DNA of 64,000 nt from Lithodes maja (lineage: Eukaryota; Arthropoda; Malacostraca; Decapoda; Lithodidae). The translations under genes were made by a program, and so were the position numbers. Shown in pieces: positions 1-9,604 of this stretch (position 1 is its first letter; each line of letters begins with the position of its first letter). The notes beneath the pieces are model-generated. The model saw only the letters and a program-made list of their open reading frames with translations, was not told the DNA's origin and did not search any database. The stretch covers positions 44,907 to 108,906 of the forward strand of contig JBAKBP010006583.1 of NCBI GenBank assembly GCA_037953745.1, read 5' to 3'.

Positions 1-240
1 TAAAAAGTTATTATATCGTTTTCAATACTAGCCTATTACCGGACCAGAAAAAGGTGTAGCTTTGTGTTGAATGCGTGGAAACTGAAAAAAAAATTGAAGA
101 CAACCCGGATACGAGCCCCATCGATAATTATCAGTGTTCTAGAAGTTTCATGGACTGGTGTACATATAAATGATATAATTACCGTCGCAAATTCACTAGC
201 CTAGGCTAAATGAAATACGAGAAACTGTTGGATTGTTTAC

Positions 241-404
241 CGATAAACAGGGAACGTGAACTGGGTTTAGACCGTCGCGTACCCATAAACAGGGAACGTG
301 AGCTGGGTTTAGACCGTCGCGTACCCATAAACAGGGAACGTGAGCTGGGTTTAGACCGTCGCGCACCCATAAACAGGGAATGTGAGCTGGGTTTAGACCG
401 TGGG
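241..404 (+). repeat. 42-bp minisatellite, about four units
   Basis: Four consecutive units begin at 241, 283, 325 and 367, each starting near ataaacagggaacgtgagct and ending at accgtcgcg. The units differ by one to three bases. Because 42 is a multiple of three, the array stays open in one frame and yields a periodic 14-residue peptide, but there is no sign that it is a gene. Confidence 0.9.
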
Positions 405-415
405 TTAGTTTTCGG

Positions 416-430
416 TTAGGTTAGGTTAGG
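416..430 (+). repeat. short (TTAGG)3 telomere-like motif
   Basis: Three perfect TTAGG units follow the minisatellite. TTAGG is the usual arthropod telomere unit. Three units are too few to be a telomere and could be chance or an interstitial relic. Confidence 0.5.
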
Positions 431-1476
431 CTAATGTTGAAAATACAAAAATGCGATGGTCCTCGGTATTAAACAACACTGTAGGCTAGGCCTATATCAA
501 AGAAAAATAAACAAAACACTAAAATTAAACAGTAAAAAGGCTGTCCGGGGTCTCTTCAATTTTTACCCTATTTCGTATAGCCTAGGCCCTAATGTGGAAT
601 AGGCCTAGCCTAGCCTAGTCTAGTTAGAAAAGCAAATACAGTAAACGGATGGCTGAATTGTAAATGATTGTGTGTCATATTAGGCTAACCCACATGCCGT
701 CGGACCAGGTAGTATTAAAAGGAACATCTAGGCCTACGCCTAATTATTCTTACTTGTAAACACGGAGATCGAATGTATTATTGTTTACTTGTTCGTCAAA
801 CGTCAAATTGTCAGCTGGGAGCCTGGGAGGAGTTTCGGAATGTTTTCAGGAGTGCTTTGGCTGCTCCGGTTGAGAGGCGCATTCGTTATTGAAATTAATA
901 GTCAAATCTTGTTGACTCAATAATTGAGTTGACCGACTTTTTTCAATGAAGTTCAAGCAATCATTTGTGGTAGGATTAATAGGAATTCTCCTTATAAATG
1001 CTACGACACGGCTTTCACAAAAATAGAAAAAGTGCGATTTGTTGTTAACCTGATTGTTGAGTAAAAAGCAACGTAGTTTTACTTATATTTCAGTTGAGAA
1101 CGCACCTCTCCTCTGGAGCATTTGAGAAACTCCGGGGTAGCCTACGAAACTTATCCCAGATGAGATGTGATGCTCTTTTGTCTAACACTGAACATGGAAT
1201 TTTATTTTGCTTTTTGTTTTTTACTTTGAACCAACCGAGGTACCCGCACCCTGTGCAGGTTAACGAATAGTCTTGAGATACCAAAAATGGGCTGCACGGT
1301 TATAATAAACTCCAAGGTGATCACACACCATGTTATTTTTTGTTTCTTTTTCTGTGGGCCCCTACCCAAGCCAAATTTCAACTCTTCATATTCTTGATTC
1401 CTACCACCCCAATAGATGTCTGATCTTTCAATTTAACCCCACCAAACTATCTCAATCTCATATTGTTAAGTAGCCT
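431..1476. other. no gene seen; CTAG-rich single-copy-looking DNA
   Basis: No credible coding region, RNA gene or terminal repeat was seen. Positions 480-625 are rich in short self-complementary taggcctagcctag strings. The rest is AT-rich without visible repetition. Confidence 0.5.
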
Positions 1477-2545
1477 ATCTATTGCCAGACACGTCAATCC
1501 CGAAGAAGTGGCTACAAATAAATCGCCTGTGTTCCTGTCATCCATCAGTTGGCACCTCTCCTGCCACACCACTTTAATTCACTCTTATACATCTCGACTC
1601 CATCCTTCCTTCACATTATCTGCCAGACCTCTCCCCTCTCTGTCCTTCCACCTCTCTCATGCACTATTTTAATCATTCTCTCTCTCCATACACTCCACAT
1701 GACTGAACTACCTCAACGTGTTCCTTTTCACTCTCCAGCACATCTACATCCACACTAGATTGCTTTCATACTTCATTTGTCTGTCTCACAGTCTCCATGT
1801 GATCCCACATGCGCATCTCAAGTACTGTAGTTCATTTTCACTTCTTTCAATCTTTATTTGTTTCTCCAACAACATCCATGCTTCACTCCCGTATGTCAAT
1901 GTCGGGATCACCCACGCTATCATGCAGTGACTTCTTAATTCCATGCTCACCACCCTAATCCTCTTATCACTGGTTTCAGCGACCAGCGTGCCTATAACTC
2001 TCCGTGTGTTTCACCCTCTCTTGTATTTCATCCTCCAAAATCCCATCTTGACTCATCACACTACCCAAGTACTTAAACGAGTTGATATTCTCCATTACCT
2101 ACCCATTCTATATAAACAAAAAAAAAGTTACCTCACCTCTGTGAATGCATCCCTCTCAAACACCATAAGCTAGCTTACTCTTCACCACATTGATCTTCAG
2201 ATTCTGTTTCTCACATACATCAAACATATTAACCAAACCTTGTAACTCTCCTTCATTACAGGTATTCCTCATCAAACCTGTATCATCAGCAAACAATAGC
2301 ACAAGCAGCTTTCCCTCATTCCCTTTTCTTATCACGGATAAGATACTCCAACATCCATTACTTTTTCTTGATTTGTTTTTCACTAATCTATTATTAAACA
2401 ACCATGGGGACATCAGGTGCCCGTGCATTAATCCAACATTCTGAGTAATGAACTTGCTCAGCAGCCGATCAGTTCATCCTCTACACACATTACTGCCCTT
2501 ACACCCTCATACATGTTCCTCACTGTTTCACACAGTCATAATTCT
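1477..2545 (-). mobile_element. degenerate RTE-like LINE, 3' half
   Basis: Read on the minus strand, the segment carries an RT fragment with the LFADD form of the catalytic motif near 2290, followed by a decayed C-terminal region. The 3' end at 1477-1540 (tctattgccagacacgtcaatcccg) is a mutated version of the terminus of the copies at 5083 and 6247. The ORF is broken by many stops and frameshifts, so this is an old 5'-truncated copy. The 5' boundary near 2545 is approximate. Confidence 0.75.
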
Positions 2546-3404
2546 GTGAATATCATCCATTTAAACAAGATTAAAAAATGGGACGTCATTGGGAATGTTT
2601 GTATTGTAGAAAGGGGAGTCAGAGGAATGCCAAGGGATACTGGTTCCATTAAGAATTGAGAGGGAGGTTGAATCCATGTAGAAATAATGCCAGTGTGGGT
2701 TTTCTATCCTGGTTTTTATGATCATACTACAGTACAGTAGTGTGATTTCCATGCCATCAACGCAGACGACAGAGGGGAGCATTACTGGGTAATCATGAAG
2801 GCTAAGTCCCGCCCAGCTATTACTATTAGATGTAGACACCTGGATGCAGGATAATAGTGACCACTTTTACGTTCCCTCGCCCCTTTCTCTGTCTCGTCTA
2901 GTAGATGAATTTTACAAGAGGAGGAGGATTCCTAGCCGCTCACCCCTTACCTGTATATACAAAATTGACAAAATAGAGAAGTAAATAGTGAAGGCATTTA
3001 GAATGAACAATGGAATAAAGGGCAGTGAAGAACCTTGATTACCTGGTTTAATGCACCATCACGGCAGCCTTCTCGAGGGGAACTGGATGCAGGAGGAAGC
3101 ATCTATGAGGTAAACATATTACAGCCTTTAGGAAGGGTGCTACACCCCTTGATCCCTTCCACACCCTCAAGGTTTAGTAAAATGTGTCAATATTAAGTAA
3201 CGGAACATTGCTATCAAAGATATATATATCAGCACTTAACCTAACAAGTGGCATGGGGGTAATTGGAAACGTCCCCCTGTGCTGACGTATTTGAGGTGTT
3301 TCCGTCACTAAAATATTCATTGTACCATTAATAGCATTAATACTTATCCATATGCGCCTATTATGGGTTGATTATAAAGGTATTAACCTGAAACAACAAT
3401 AAAA
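2546..3404. other. no gene seen
   Basis: Only short random ORFs occur here. The single recognisable item is the dispersed repeat at 2861-2941, listed separately. Confidence 0.5.
2861..2941 (+). repeat. dispersed repeat, copy 1 of 2
   Basis: About 80 bp running from cacttttacgttccctcgcc to gaggaggattcctagc recurs in reverse complement at 27181-27257 with roughly ten differences. No terminal structure is visible, so it is an unclassified interspersed repeat. Confidence 0.7.
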
Positions 3405-4310
3405 CGAGTGAAAACAGCGTTTGGATGGTCAAAATCGGAGATATAGCCCGCGAGTTGTATGATGTATGGGTGAGGCAAGCTGCTTTCCCGCCAATTTCCC
3501 CCAAGGCCACTGAGACACAGTCGATCGATACTCTCTCTCTCTCTCTTGCACTCGCTTGCCATCAGTGATGACAACACCCTGCTTGCAACTTGCTAATGTT
3601 AGCACGAAAATATACCTCAGAATAAGGGAATAACAGGGAAAATAGGTGATAACTGAAGGAGAGGAGGAAAGTGGGGAAGGAGGGGAGGTAGAGGACTGAG
3701 ATTTTGCATGGCCCAGGGGCCCAAAAAAAATACAAAAATACAAAAATAAAAATATATATATATTTTTTTTTTTTCGATGTCAAAAGTTGATTTTTTTTTT
3801 CACTCACTCTTCACCTGTTAAGCGCTAAATAGCCCTAGGAGCTAGGGTAGTTATTTGTGTATTTCTAGCCTTGGATTCTGACAGAATTCGTTATATTTAC
3901 AATATAGACCATTATTTGTTTTCGGTATGCTTTTATTTTACATATATGATGTATATATGAACCTTCAAGAGTGCTAAAATAAGTGGGAAAAGCATTTGGG
4001 TGGTGAAAAACGAAGATATTGGCCACCCGGTCGTAATGTCAGGCGAGAGAGAGCTACAGTCAACCCTCCTCTCTCGCTGTCTGTGAGGTAACTGAGACAA
4101 GCGGGGCGGTGTGGGCTGGTGTCAGGGTGTTACATATCGATCTTTTCTGCAACCCACTTGTGCTACATTATCGCGGGAGAGAAAAATAACCGATAAATGA
4201 TGATAATAAGAGGGAAAATAGGTGATAATTGAGGAGGGGAGGGAGGGGGGAATAAGGTGGGGAAGGAGGGGAGGGGGGTGGGTGAGATTTACATGGATGA
4301 GTACTGGAGG
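3405..4310. repeat. two diverged direct copies of a repeat of about 300 bp
   Basis: Two blocks, about 3405-3710 and 3965-4310, share an order of landmarks: a gtttggatggtcaaaatcgg-like string, a ccactgagacac or aactgagacaag string, agggaaaataggtgataa, and a purine-rich gtggggaaggaggggagg tail. Identity is patchy, suggesting an old duplication or two copies of one element. A CT run (3533-3545) and an AT/T-rich patch (3750-3800) lie within or between them. Confidence 0.6.
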
Positions 4311-4374
4311 GGAATTATCTCACCTAGAGACAAATTTTTTTTTTTTGATAGGCCCTTTTTTTTTTTGGAAAGCT

Positions 4375-4540
4375 TTTTTTATGGTCCTGCTTCCGTGAGG
4401 CCTATCGCGTTCCCTATAGGAAGCCTTCCGTGAGGCCTATCGCGCTTGCCGGGTTAAGAGTCTCCCCGCAGTCCGCCGGGGGAACTCTTAAGAGTCTCCC
4501 TGCAGTTCCCGGGTTAAGACGTATATAAGCGGTTAGTTAA
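4375..4540. repeat. short direct repeats
   Basis: The string cttccgtgaggcctatcgcg occurs twice, about 36 bp apart. A second pair built on aagagtctccc-gcag follows. The short-range duplication has no visible coding capacity. Confidence 0.6.
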
Positions 4541-4786
4541 ACTAGGGAGGTCTTGATGGGCCCAATATGGTGCTCCCATATAGCTCTCTGGGTCCATGAG
4601 GAATCCAAGTCCCCCTCAACTTAAATCAAGGTGGTTACCCAAGGAAATTACAGTACTGACTTGTCCTCAAAAGGCTTTAATCCAAAAACATCTAATTTAA
4701 TTCCGTAATCGTATCCCCAAGTTTATGTCATATTTGGTATTGAAAGTACTCATGGTTAGATCTTGACATGGTAACGATCCCCGTGT

Positions 4787-5045
4787 TAGGTCATCAACAC
4801 ATTAAGCCCCGTCCACACGATCGAGCACTGCCCGTCGGGCACAAGGAAAATGTTCGATATGGGGCAAATTCAGCGGGCAAACCAGGGATATGCCCGTGCA
4901 CGCAGTTGAGCGAAATCACCAGGCACTGTCCGGCAGTTTGCCGGCGGTCATTTGGTCATTTGAGCCCTCCAGGAAGGCCAAGTCGAACTGCCTGGCAGTT
5001 TGCTGGGGGAAATGGGGATAAAGGGGCCCGTGGAAGGAGGGAAAT
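4787..5045. repeat. possible MITE-like repeat, unclassified
   Basis: A GC-richer block begins at ccgtccacacgatcgagcac. A related string, in reverse complement, abuts the LINE tail at about 8985-9003. Positions 4955-4990 also resemble part of the satellite monomer at 7800-7860. No terminal repeats or target-site duplication could be fixed. Confidence 0.3.
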
Positions 5046-5082
5046 AAATGTGTAGCTTGATCTTTAACCCATTCAATACCGG

Positions 5083-5707
5083 TCTATCTATCTATCTATC
5101 TATTGCCTGACGCCGTGATCCCCGAAGGGGTGGCCACGAACGAACCACCCCCATGCACCTCTGTCCCCAGTCAGTCGACGCCCCTCCCCCCAACCAGCAC
5201 CGCCCTCGTTCATGTACTTCCTCACTCCATCCTTCCACCTCATATTCGGTCTACCTCTCCCTCTCTGTCCCTCCACCTCGCTCTCGTACACCCTCTTAGT
5301 CATTCTCTCGCTTTCCATACGTTCCATATGGCCGAACCATCTCAAGTTGTTCCTTTTCACACTTTCCAGCACATCTACCTCCACACCACACCTCCTTCTT
5401 ACTTCCTCATTAGTCTGTCTATCCCTCCATGTAACTCCGCACGCACTCCTTAAGTAATTCATTTCCACTGCTCTCACTCTTGGTCTGAGTCTCTCAACCA
5501 ACGTCCATGCTTCGCTTCCGTAAGTCAGTGTCGGGATTACCACACTGTCATGCAAGGACTTCTTCACTTCTATACTGACCACCCTATTTCTTGTTACTGC
5601 TTTTAGCGTTCCTACAACCCTCTTCCCCTGTTGTACCCTCTCCCGCACTTCTTCATCCATAGTCCCATCTTTACTCAACACACTGCCCAGATACCTAAAC
5701 ATCCATA
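5083..5707 (-). mobile_element. 5'-truncated RTE-like LINE with (TAGA)n tail
   Basis: On the minus strand this is the 3' end of an RTE-type non-LTR retrotransposon ending in a (TAGA)n microsatellite (5083-5102 on the plus strand). The terminus cctgacgccgtgatccccga is shared with the copies at 6247 and 1477. It stops abruptly at about 5707, which is typical 5' truncation during target-primed reverse transcription. Confidence 0.85.
5100..5702 (-). pseudogene. RTE-like LINE polyprotein, C-terminal fragment
   Basis: A 200-residue open stretch holds the region downstream of the RT core: FRYLGSVLSKDG, then LTYGSEAWT, then RWFGHMERM and a Gly/Arg-rich RGRGRPNMRWKDG near the end. These blocks in this order are typical of RTE-related LINEs and match the C-terminus of the ORF at 15958-17877. 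The catalytic RT motif and the endonuclease are absent, so the fragment cannot act alone. The first ATG is internal to the original protein. Confidence 0.8.
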
Positions 5708-6159
5708 CTTAAACATCCATCCGGTAACATCCATTTTATTATATTCTAGCAATTATAATAAGTCTTTACACGGCTTAGGAAGGACGTCTACCCATTAAAA
5801 GGCTACAGACGATCTCAATTAATCCCTTTAGATATCATATATCCTTTTAATCTTAATGCAATCGTCTAAATGTAGCTCAAAACAAATACAAAAATACTTC
5901 GCCGGTACAGAAGGGGTTAATAAATATATATATATTTTATCCTTCTATTATACGGGTATCAATCAGGAAAATTTGGTGGAAGGTAAACAGTGTAATGTGT
6001 GCAATCACTTATTAAATGTCACTGATGGTATGACTTTAATGTTAGCTTCAGAATAAAGTATGGGGAGCGTCCCCATTAAATTGATGTTATTATTAACAAT
6101 ATTATGAATATTTTATTAAGATTAATCCTATAAGTATAATGATATATATTTATCTTTAA
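5708..6159. other. no gene seen
   Basis: AT-rich sequence. The string ggtacagaaggggttaataa near 5905 recurs in similar form near 21265, suggesting weak shared repeat ancestry. Nothing else could be supported. Confidence 0.4.
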
Positions 6160-6246
6160 AAAAAACGTTGGAATCGCAACGACGAGACGATTCCAAATAT
6201 ACCATAATCTTGAATAGTCAAAATCAGACCAAAATCATCGATTTTC

Positions 6247-6350
6247 TTCTATCTATCTATCTATTGCCTGACGCCGTGATCCCCGAAGGGGTGGCCACGA
6301 ACGAACCGCCCCCATGCACCTCTGTCCCCAGTCAGTCGAGTCAGTCGAGT
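6247..6350 (-). mobile_element. RTE-like LINE 3'-end fragment
   Basis: The (TCTA)n run plus about 90 bp of terminus are nearly identical to 5095-5190, lying inside a satellite monomer. It is an extremely 5'-truncated insertion, with no coding sequence retained. Confidence 0.85.
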
Positions 6351-8043
6351 CACACGATTTTCTTGGGCTTAATTAAACAAAGGCATTTTTTAACAAATGT
6401 TTTCGATTATGGGAGAATGGCTAGTCGAAAATGAAATTTACGACCATGTTTGGAAGCTGTCGGTCGAGAGAAATCGAATGACACCAGGTAGAATTCCCTA
6501 GGACTTATAGTTTGGGCTACAGAGGACTTTTAAAGTCCAAAAACTGGTCATTTGGGCCCTTCTGGGAGGCCAAGTCTATACGAAATCCTAAACTAATTGT
6601 CCGATTTCAATTATGTTTGCGCCATTCGATTCAGCGTGTCAAAGTGAACTCATGGTTAAAATTTGAACAAAATCCATACTTAGATAACTCGCCTATGGAG
6701 TTTTTAAACTTTAAAATAGGCCTATTGGGCCTAAAAATTGGTCAAAATTTAAAAAAATCATATACCGTTGGAATTGTAATGAGACGAATCCAAATATACC
6801 CATGAAAACTCGAAATTCGAAAGTCGCCCGCCAAGTGCAAAAATATTCCTGGGCTTACTTAAACGCAGGGATTTTGGACCAAAATATTTTCGATTCTGGG
6901 CGAATGGCTGGGCGAAAATTAAATATAAGACCATGTATAGAAGCAGCTCGTCGAGAAAAATCGAATGACACCAAGTAGAATTCCCTAAGGCTTATAGTTT
7001 GGGCTACAGAGGACTTTAAAGTCCAAAAACTGGTCATTAGGGCCGTTCTGGGAGGCCAAGTCAAATTCGAAATCCTAAACTAATGGTCCGATTTCAATTA
7101 TGTTTGAGCCATTCGATTCAGCGTGTCAAAGTGTACTTGTGGTATAAATTTGAACAATATCCTTATATAGATAACTACGGAAAGTACTGATACTGTACAG
7201 TAGCTCATTCTAATAAGATATATTAGTTACCCATTCATACTAACGTTTTCTGTAAAAATTATTGAAAGAAAACTATCCCGTTGAAATATTGTATGGGTAA
7301 CTATACTATTTAAACATAACATTTCACTTACGTGGCTACTCCATTATAACAAGTGGGTAGATTGGGTGGAAGGAAGACACAGGAAAGAGCTTTAATCATA
7401 TACCCTTCTCTAACTAATAACACACTCAACAAAGCAACTCCCAACAGCTTCTTCTCTGACTTAGACAGCCATCATGTAGGGGACAGTGTTTATTAAACTA
7501 TAAAATAGGCCTATTGGGCCTAAAAAATGGTCAAAATTAAAAAAATCATATACCGTTGGAATTGTAATGAGACGAATCCATATATACCCATGACAACTCG
7601 AAATTCGGAAGTCGCCCGCCAAGTGCAAAAATTTGCCTGGGCAAAACGCAGGGATTTTGGACAAAAATATTTTTGATTCTGGCCGAATGGCTTACTCTCT
7701 GGTCGAAATCTCAATCTACGATCATATATAGAAGCAGCTCGTCGAGAAAAATCGAATGGCACCAAGTAGAATTCCCTAGGACTTATAGTTTGGGCTACAG
7801 AGGACTGTTAATGTCCAAAAAACGGTCCCCTGGGCCCTCCAGGAAGGCAAAGTCAAAATCGAAATCCTAAACTAATAGTCCGATTTCAATTCTGTTTGCG
7901 CCATTCGATTCAGCGTGTCAAAGTGAACTTATGGTACAAAAATGAACAAAATCCATCCATAGATAACTCGTCTATGGATTTTTTTAACTTTAAAATAGGC
8001 CTATTGAGCTAAAAATTGGTCAAAATTAAAATATGTATATACC

Positions 8044-8480
8044 TGTAATGCCCTCGAAAATATCCCGCAACCCCAATAATGTACTACCCGAGTTGACGTC
8101 AGGTATAGTGTAAAATAGTCTTTGATGGGAAGTCCAATAAACTCATCACGTGAAACACCACGAGACTATCACCTGGTTCTTACAAATCGGACTAAGGTTA
8201 CTATACTTTTGTACGTCCGTGGTAGTACAGTGGGTTAGCGCGCGGGCCTGGTTGACCTAGGGGCCATGGTCACTAACCAGGGTTCGAACCCCACCCAAGG
8301 CATCTCAATACCTGTGGGTTTTTAGGAGGGTTAAACTCCCTTCAGAGGTTCGAGCCCCGCGCCAGGCACCAGGAAAGGTTGACCCTAAGTGGGCCTGGGC
8401 AGTTTTCAGGAGACCATGAATTCCCTTCACACCCAGCATTTCATTGGTGGCAGCGGTGAGATATTTTCGAGGGCATTACA
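8044..8480. mobile_element. 437-bp insertion with 21-bp perfect TIRs, 5-bp TSD and tRNA-like core
   Basis: The ends are perfect inverted repeats of 21 bp (8044-8064 and 8460-8480, beginning tgtaatgccctcg). They are flanked by the duplicated 5-mer atacc at 8039-8043 and 8481-8485. The host sequence is a satellite monomer whose uninterrupted form is visible at 6765 and 7548, confirming the boundaries. Inside, 8218-8302 resembles a tRNA gene with an A-box-like region and a B-box-like ggttcgaacccc; a second ggttcgagcccc lies at 8347. TG..CA ends with a 5-bp TSD would fit a solo LTR, but 21-bp perfect TIRs are unusual for one. Class unresolved. Confidence 0.85.
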
Positions 8481-8525
8481 ATACCGTTGGAATCGCAACG
8501 AGGAGACGATTTCAAATATACCATC

Positions 8526-9003
8526 CGCAATTGCATTATTTAATTAATTTTATGTAAACTTAGGTTGGATCGTCTCACTATAAATCTCACCTGCAAGCAC
8601 TCTTGATTGAGTACTTCGTATATTGCTCGACAAGTTTCAGGAATAATGCGAGACAAACTATGCTTGGATAATCTTTTAGTATACTGCAAATAAGTGTAGC
8701 TGCATCCATTTTAAACAAACATGAGGTGTTGCCTCCAGTCGAGCTTCTGCCAATATACACTCCCTCCTATTGGCATCTGCTTGGATATATAGGTTATATA
8801 AGTGTCCTGTGATTATCGTTGTTGGGGACCATGGTGATCATACCGGACCCACTGACCCAGCCCTGCCGAGCTCCTACTCTGACCACTGGCAAACTTTGAC
8901 TGGCCAATCACTGCCCGGCTGCCGTGTGGACAACACCGCAAGCGTGTTTAACAGACTTTGCCCGGTGAAGGGGCACAGCCCGCCAGACACTGCTCGATCG
9001 TGT
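8526..9003. other. no gene seen
   Basis: No coding region or RNA gene is supported. Positions 8920-9003 look like the target into which the LINE at 9004 inserted: the reverse complement of 8985-9003 resembles part of the repeat at 4787. Confidence 0.4.
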
Positions 9004-9143
9004 ATTATTATTAAAATAGGGATTCGCACCAAGCCTAAAAAGACTATGTAGCACCAAAATAAACTTTGTGGAAAAAAACATCGGAGTTGTTGTGAGGCTG
9101 GGCGCAATACGGAGTAGAGGATAAGAAGACTGGGAAACACTAA

Positions 9144-9378
9144 TTAACCCTCTCACATCCTGACGCGATTTTTGAGCCTATTAGGGATACTTTAAATCCT
9201 TTGTTACCGTCAGGGGTATCTATAAACCTTTAGTTTATTTACTTCAACCTCTGCAGTTGTCTTTGAGTTAGCTGTGGGCAGAAAACTAATTTTGGAGAGG
9301 TAATTATAACAGTGAGAGTAATCAATTTCTTATTGCTAATCTGGCAACCTCTGCATCCTATGGTCGTGAGAGGGTTAA
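9144..9378 (+). mobile_element. piggyBac-type MITE (TTAA target), copy 1
   Basis: The 235-bp element runs from ttaaccctctcac to its exact inverse gtgagagggttaa. Ends of the form TTAA-CCCT fit the piggyBac superfamily, which duplicates TTAA and has CCY-type termini. It has no ORF, so it is non-autonomous. Copies lie at 62365-62599 and, interrupted, at 28514-29692. Here the right TTAA contains the TAA stop of the host LINE's ORF2 C-terminal frame. Confidence 0.85.
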
Positions 9379-9604
9379 AGAAGCTGAAGGAGACGGGTAT
9401 GGAGGAGAAACCGAATAAGATGTGGGAGGGAGAAATTGGGGGACTCTCCAAGCATATCGGCTAAGACAAGGGGGCGATTAAGGGAGGATATGAAGGGGAA
9501 TGACTGCCGCCGGGCATTGGAGAAACGAGGACAGTCTATCAGGAGATGCTGGACAGACACTGGAATATGGCAGCAAGGACAGAGCGTGGGGACATCACAG
9601 GACA

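Larger units (their letters stand above)
6160..8525 (+). repeat. tandem satellite, about 490-bp monomers, interrupted
   Basis: A unit containing ataccgttggaattgtaatg, cgattctgggcgaatggct, ttatagtttgggctacagag and cattcgattcagcgtgtcaa recurs in one orientation, starting near 6170, 6765, 7548 and 8481 (the last truncated). Once insertions are removed the spacing is about 450-490 bp. Each monomer is interrupted differently: an RTE 3' fragment at 6247-6350, an unidentified block of about 330 bp at 7165-7495, and the TIR element at 8044-8480. Confidence 0.8.

Noticed and set aside
210..419. 69-residue ORF of repeated 14-residue units
   Set aside because: It is the translation of a 42-bp minisatellite; the period is a multiple of three, so it stays open by chance.
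4768..5055. 95-residue plus-strand ORF
   Set aside because: It overlaps a repeat-like block, has no recognisable domain and starts in non-coding-looking DNA.
8218..8302. Functional tRNA gene
   Set aside because: It sits inside a 437-bp TIR-bounded insertion and lacks a convincing cloverleaf.
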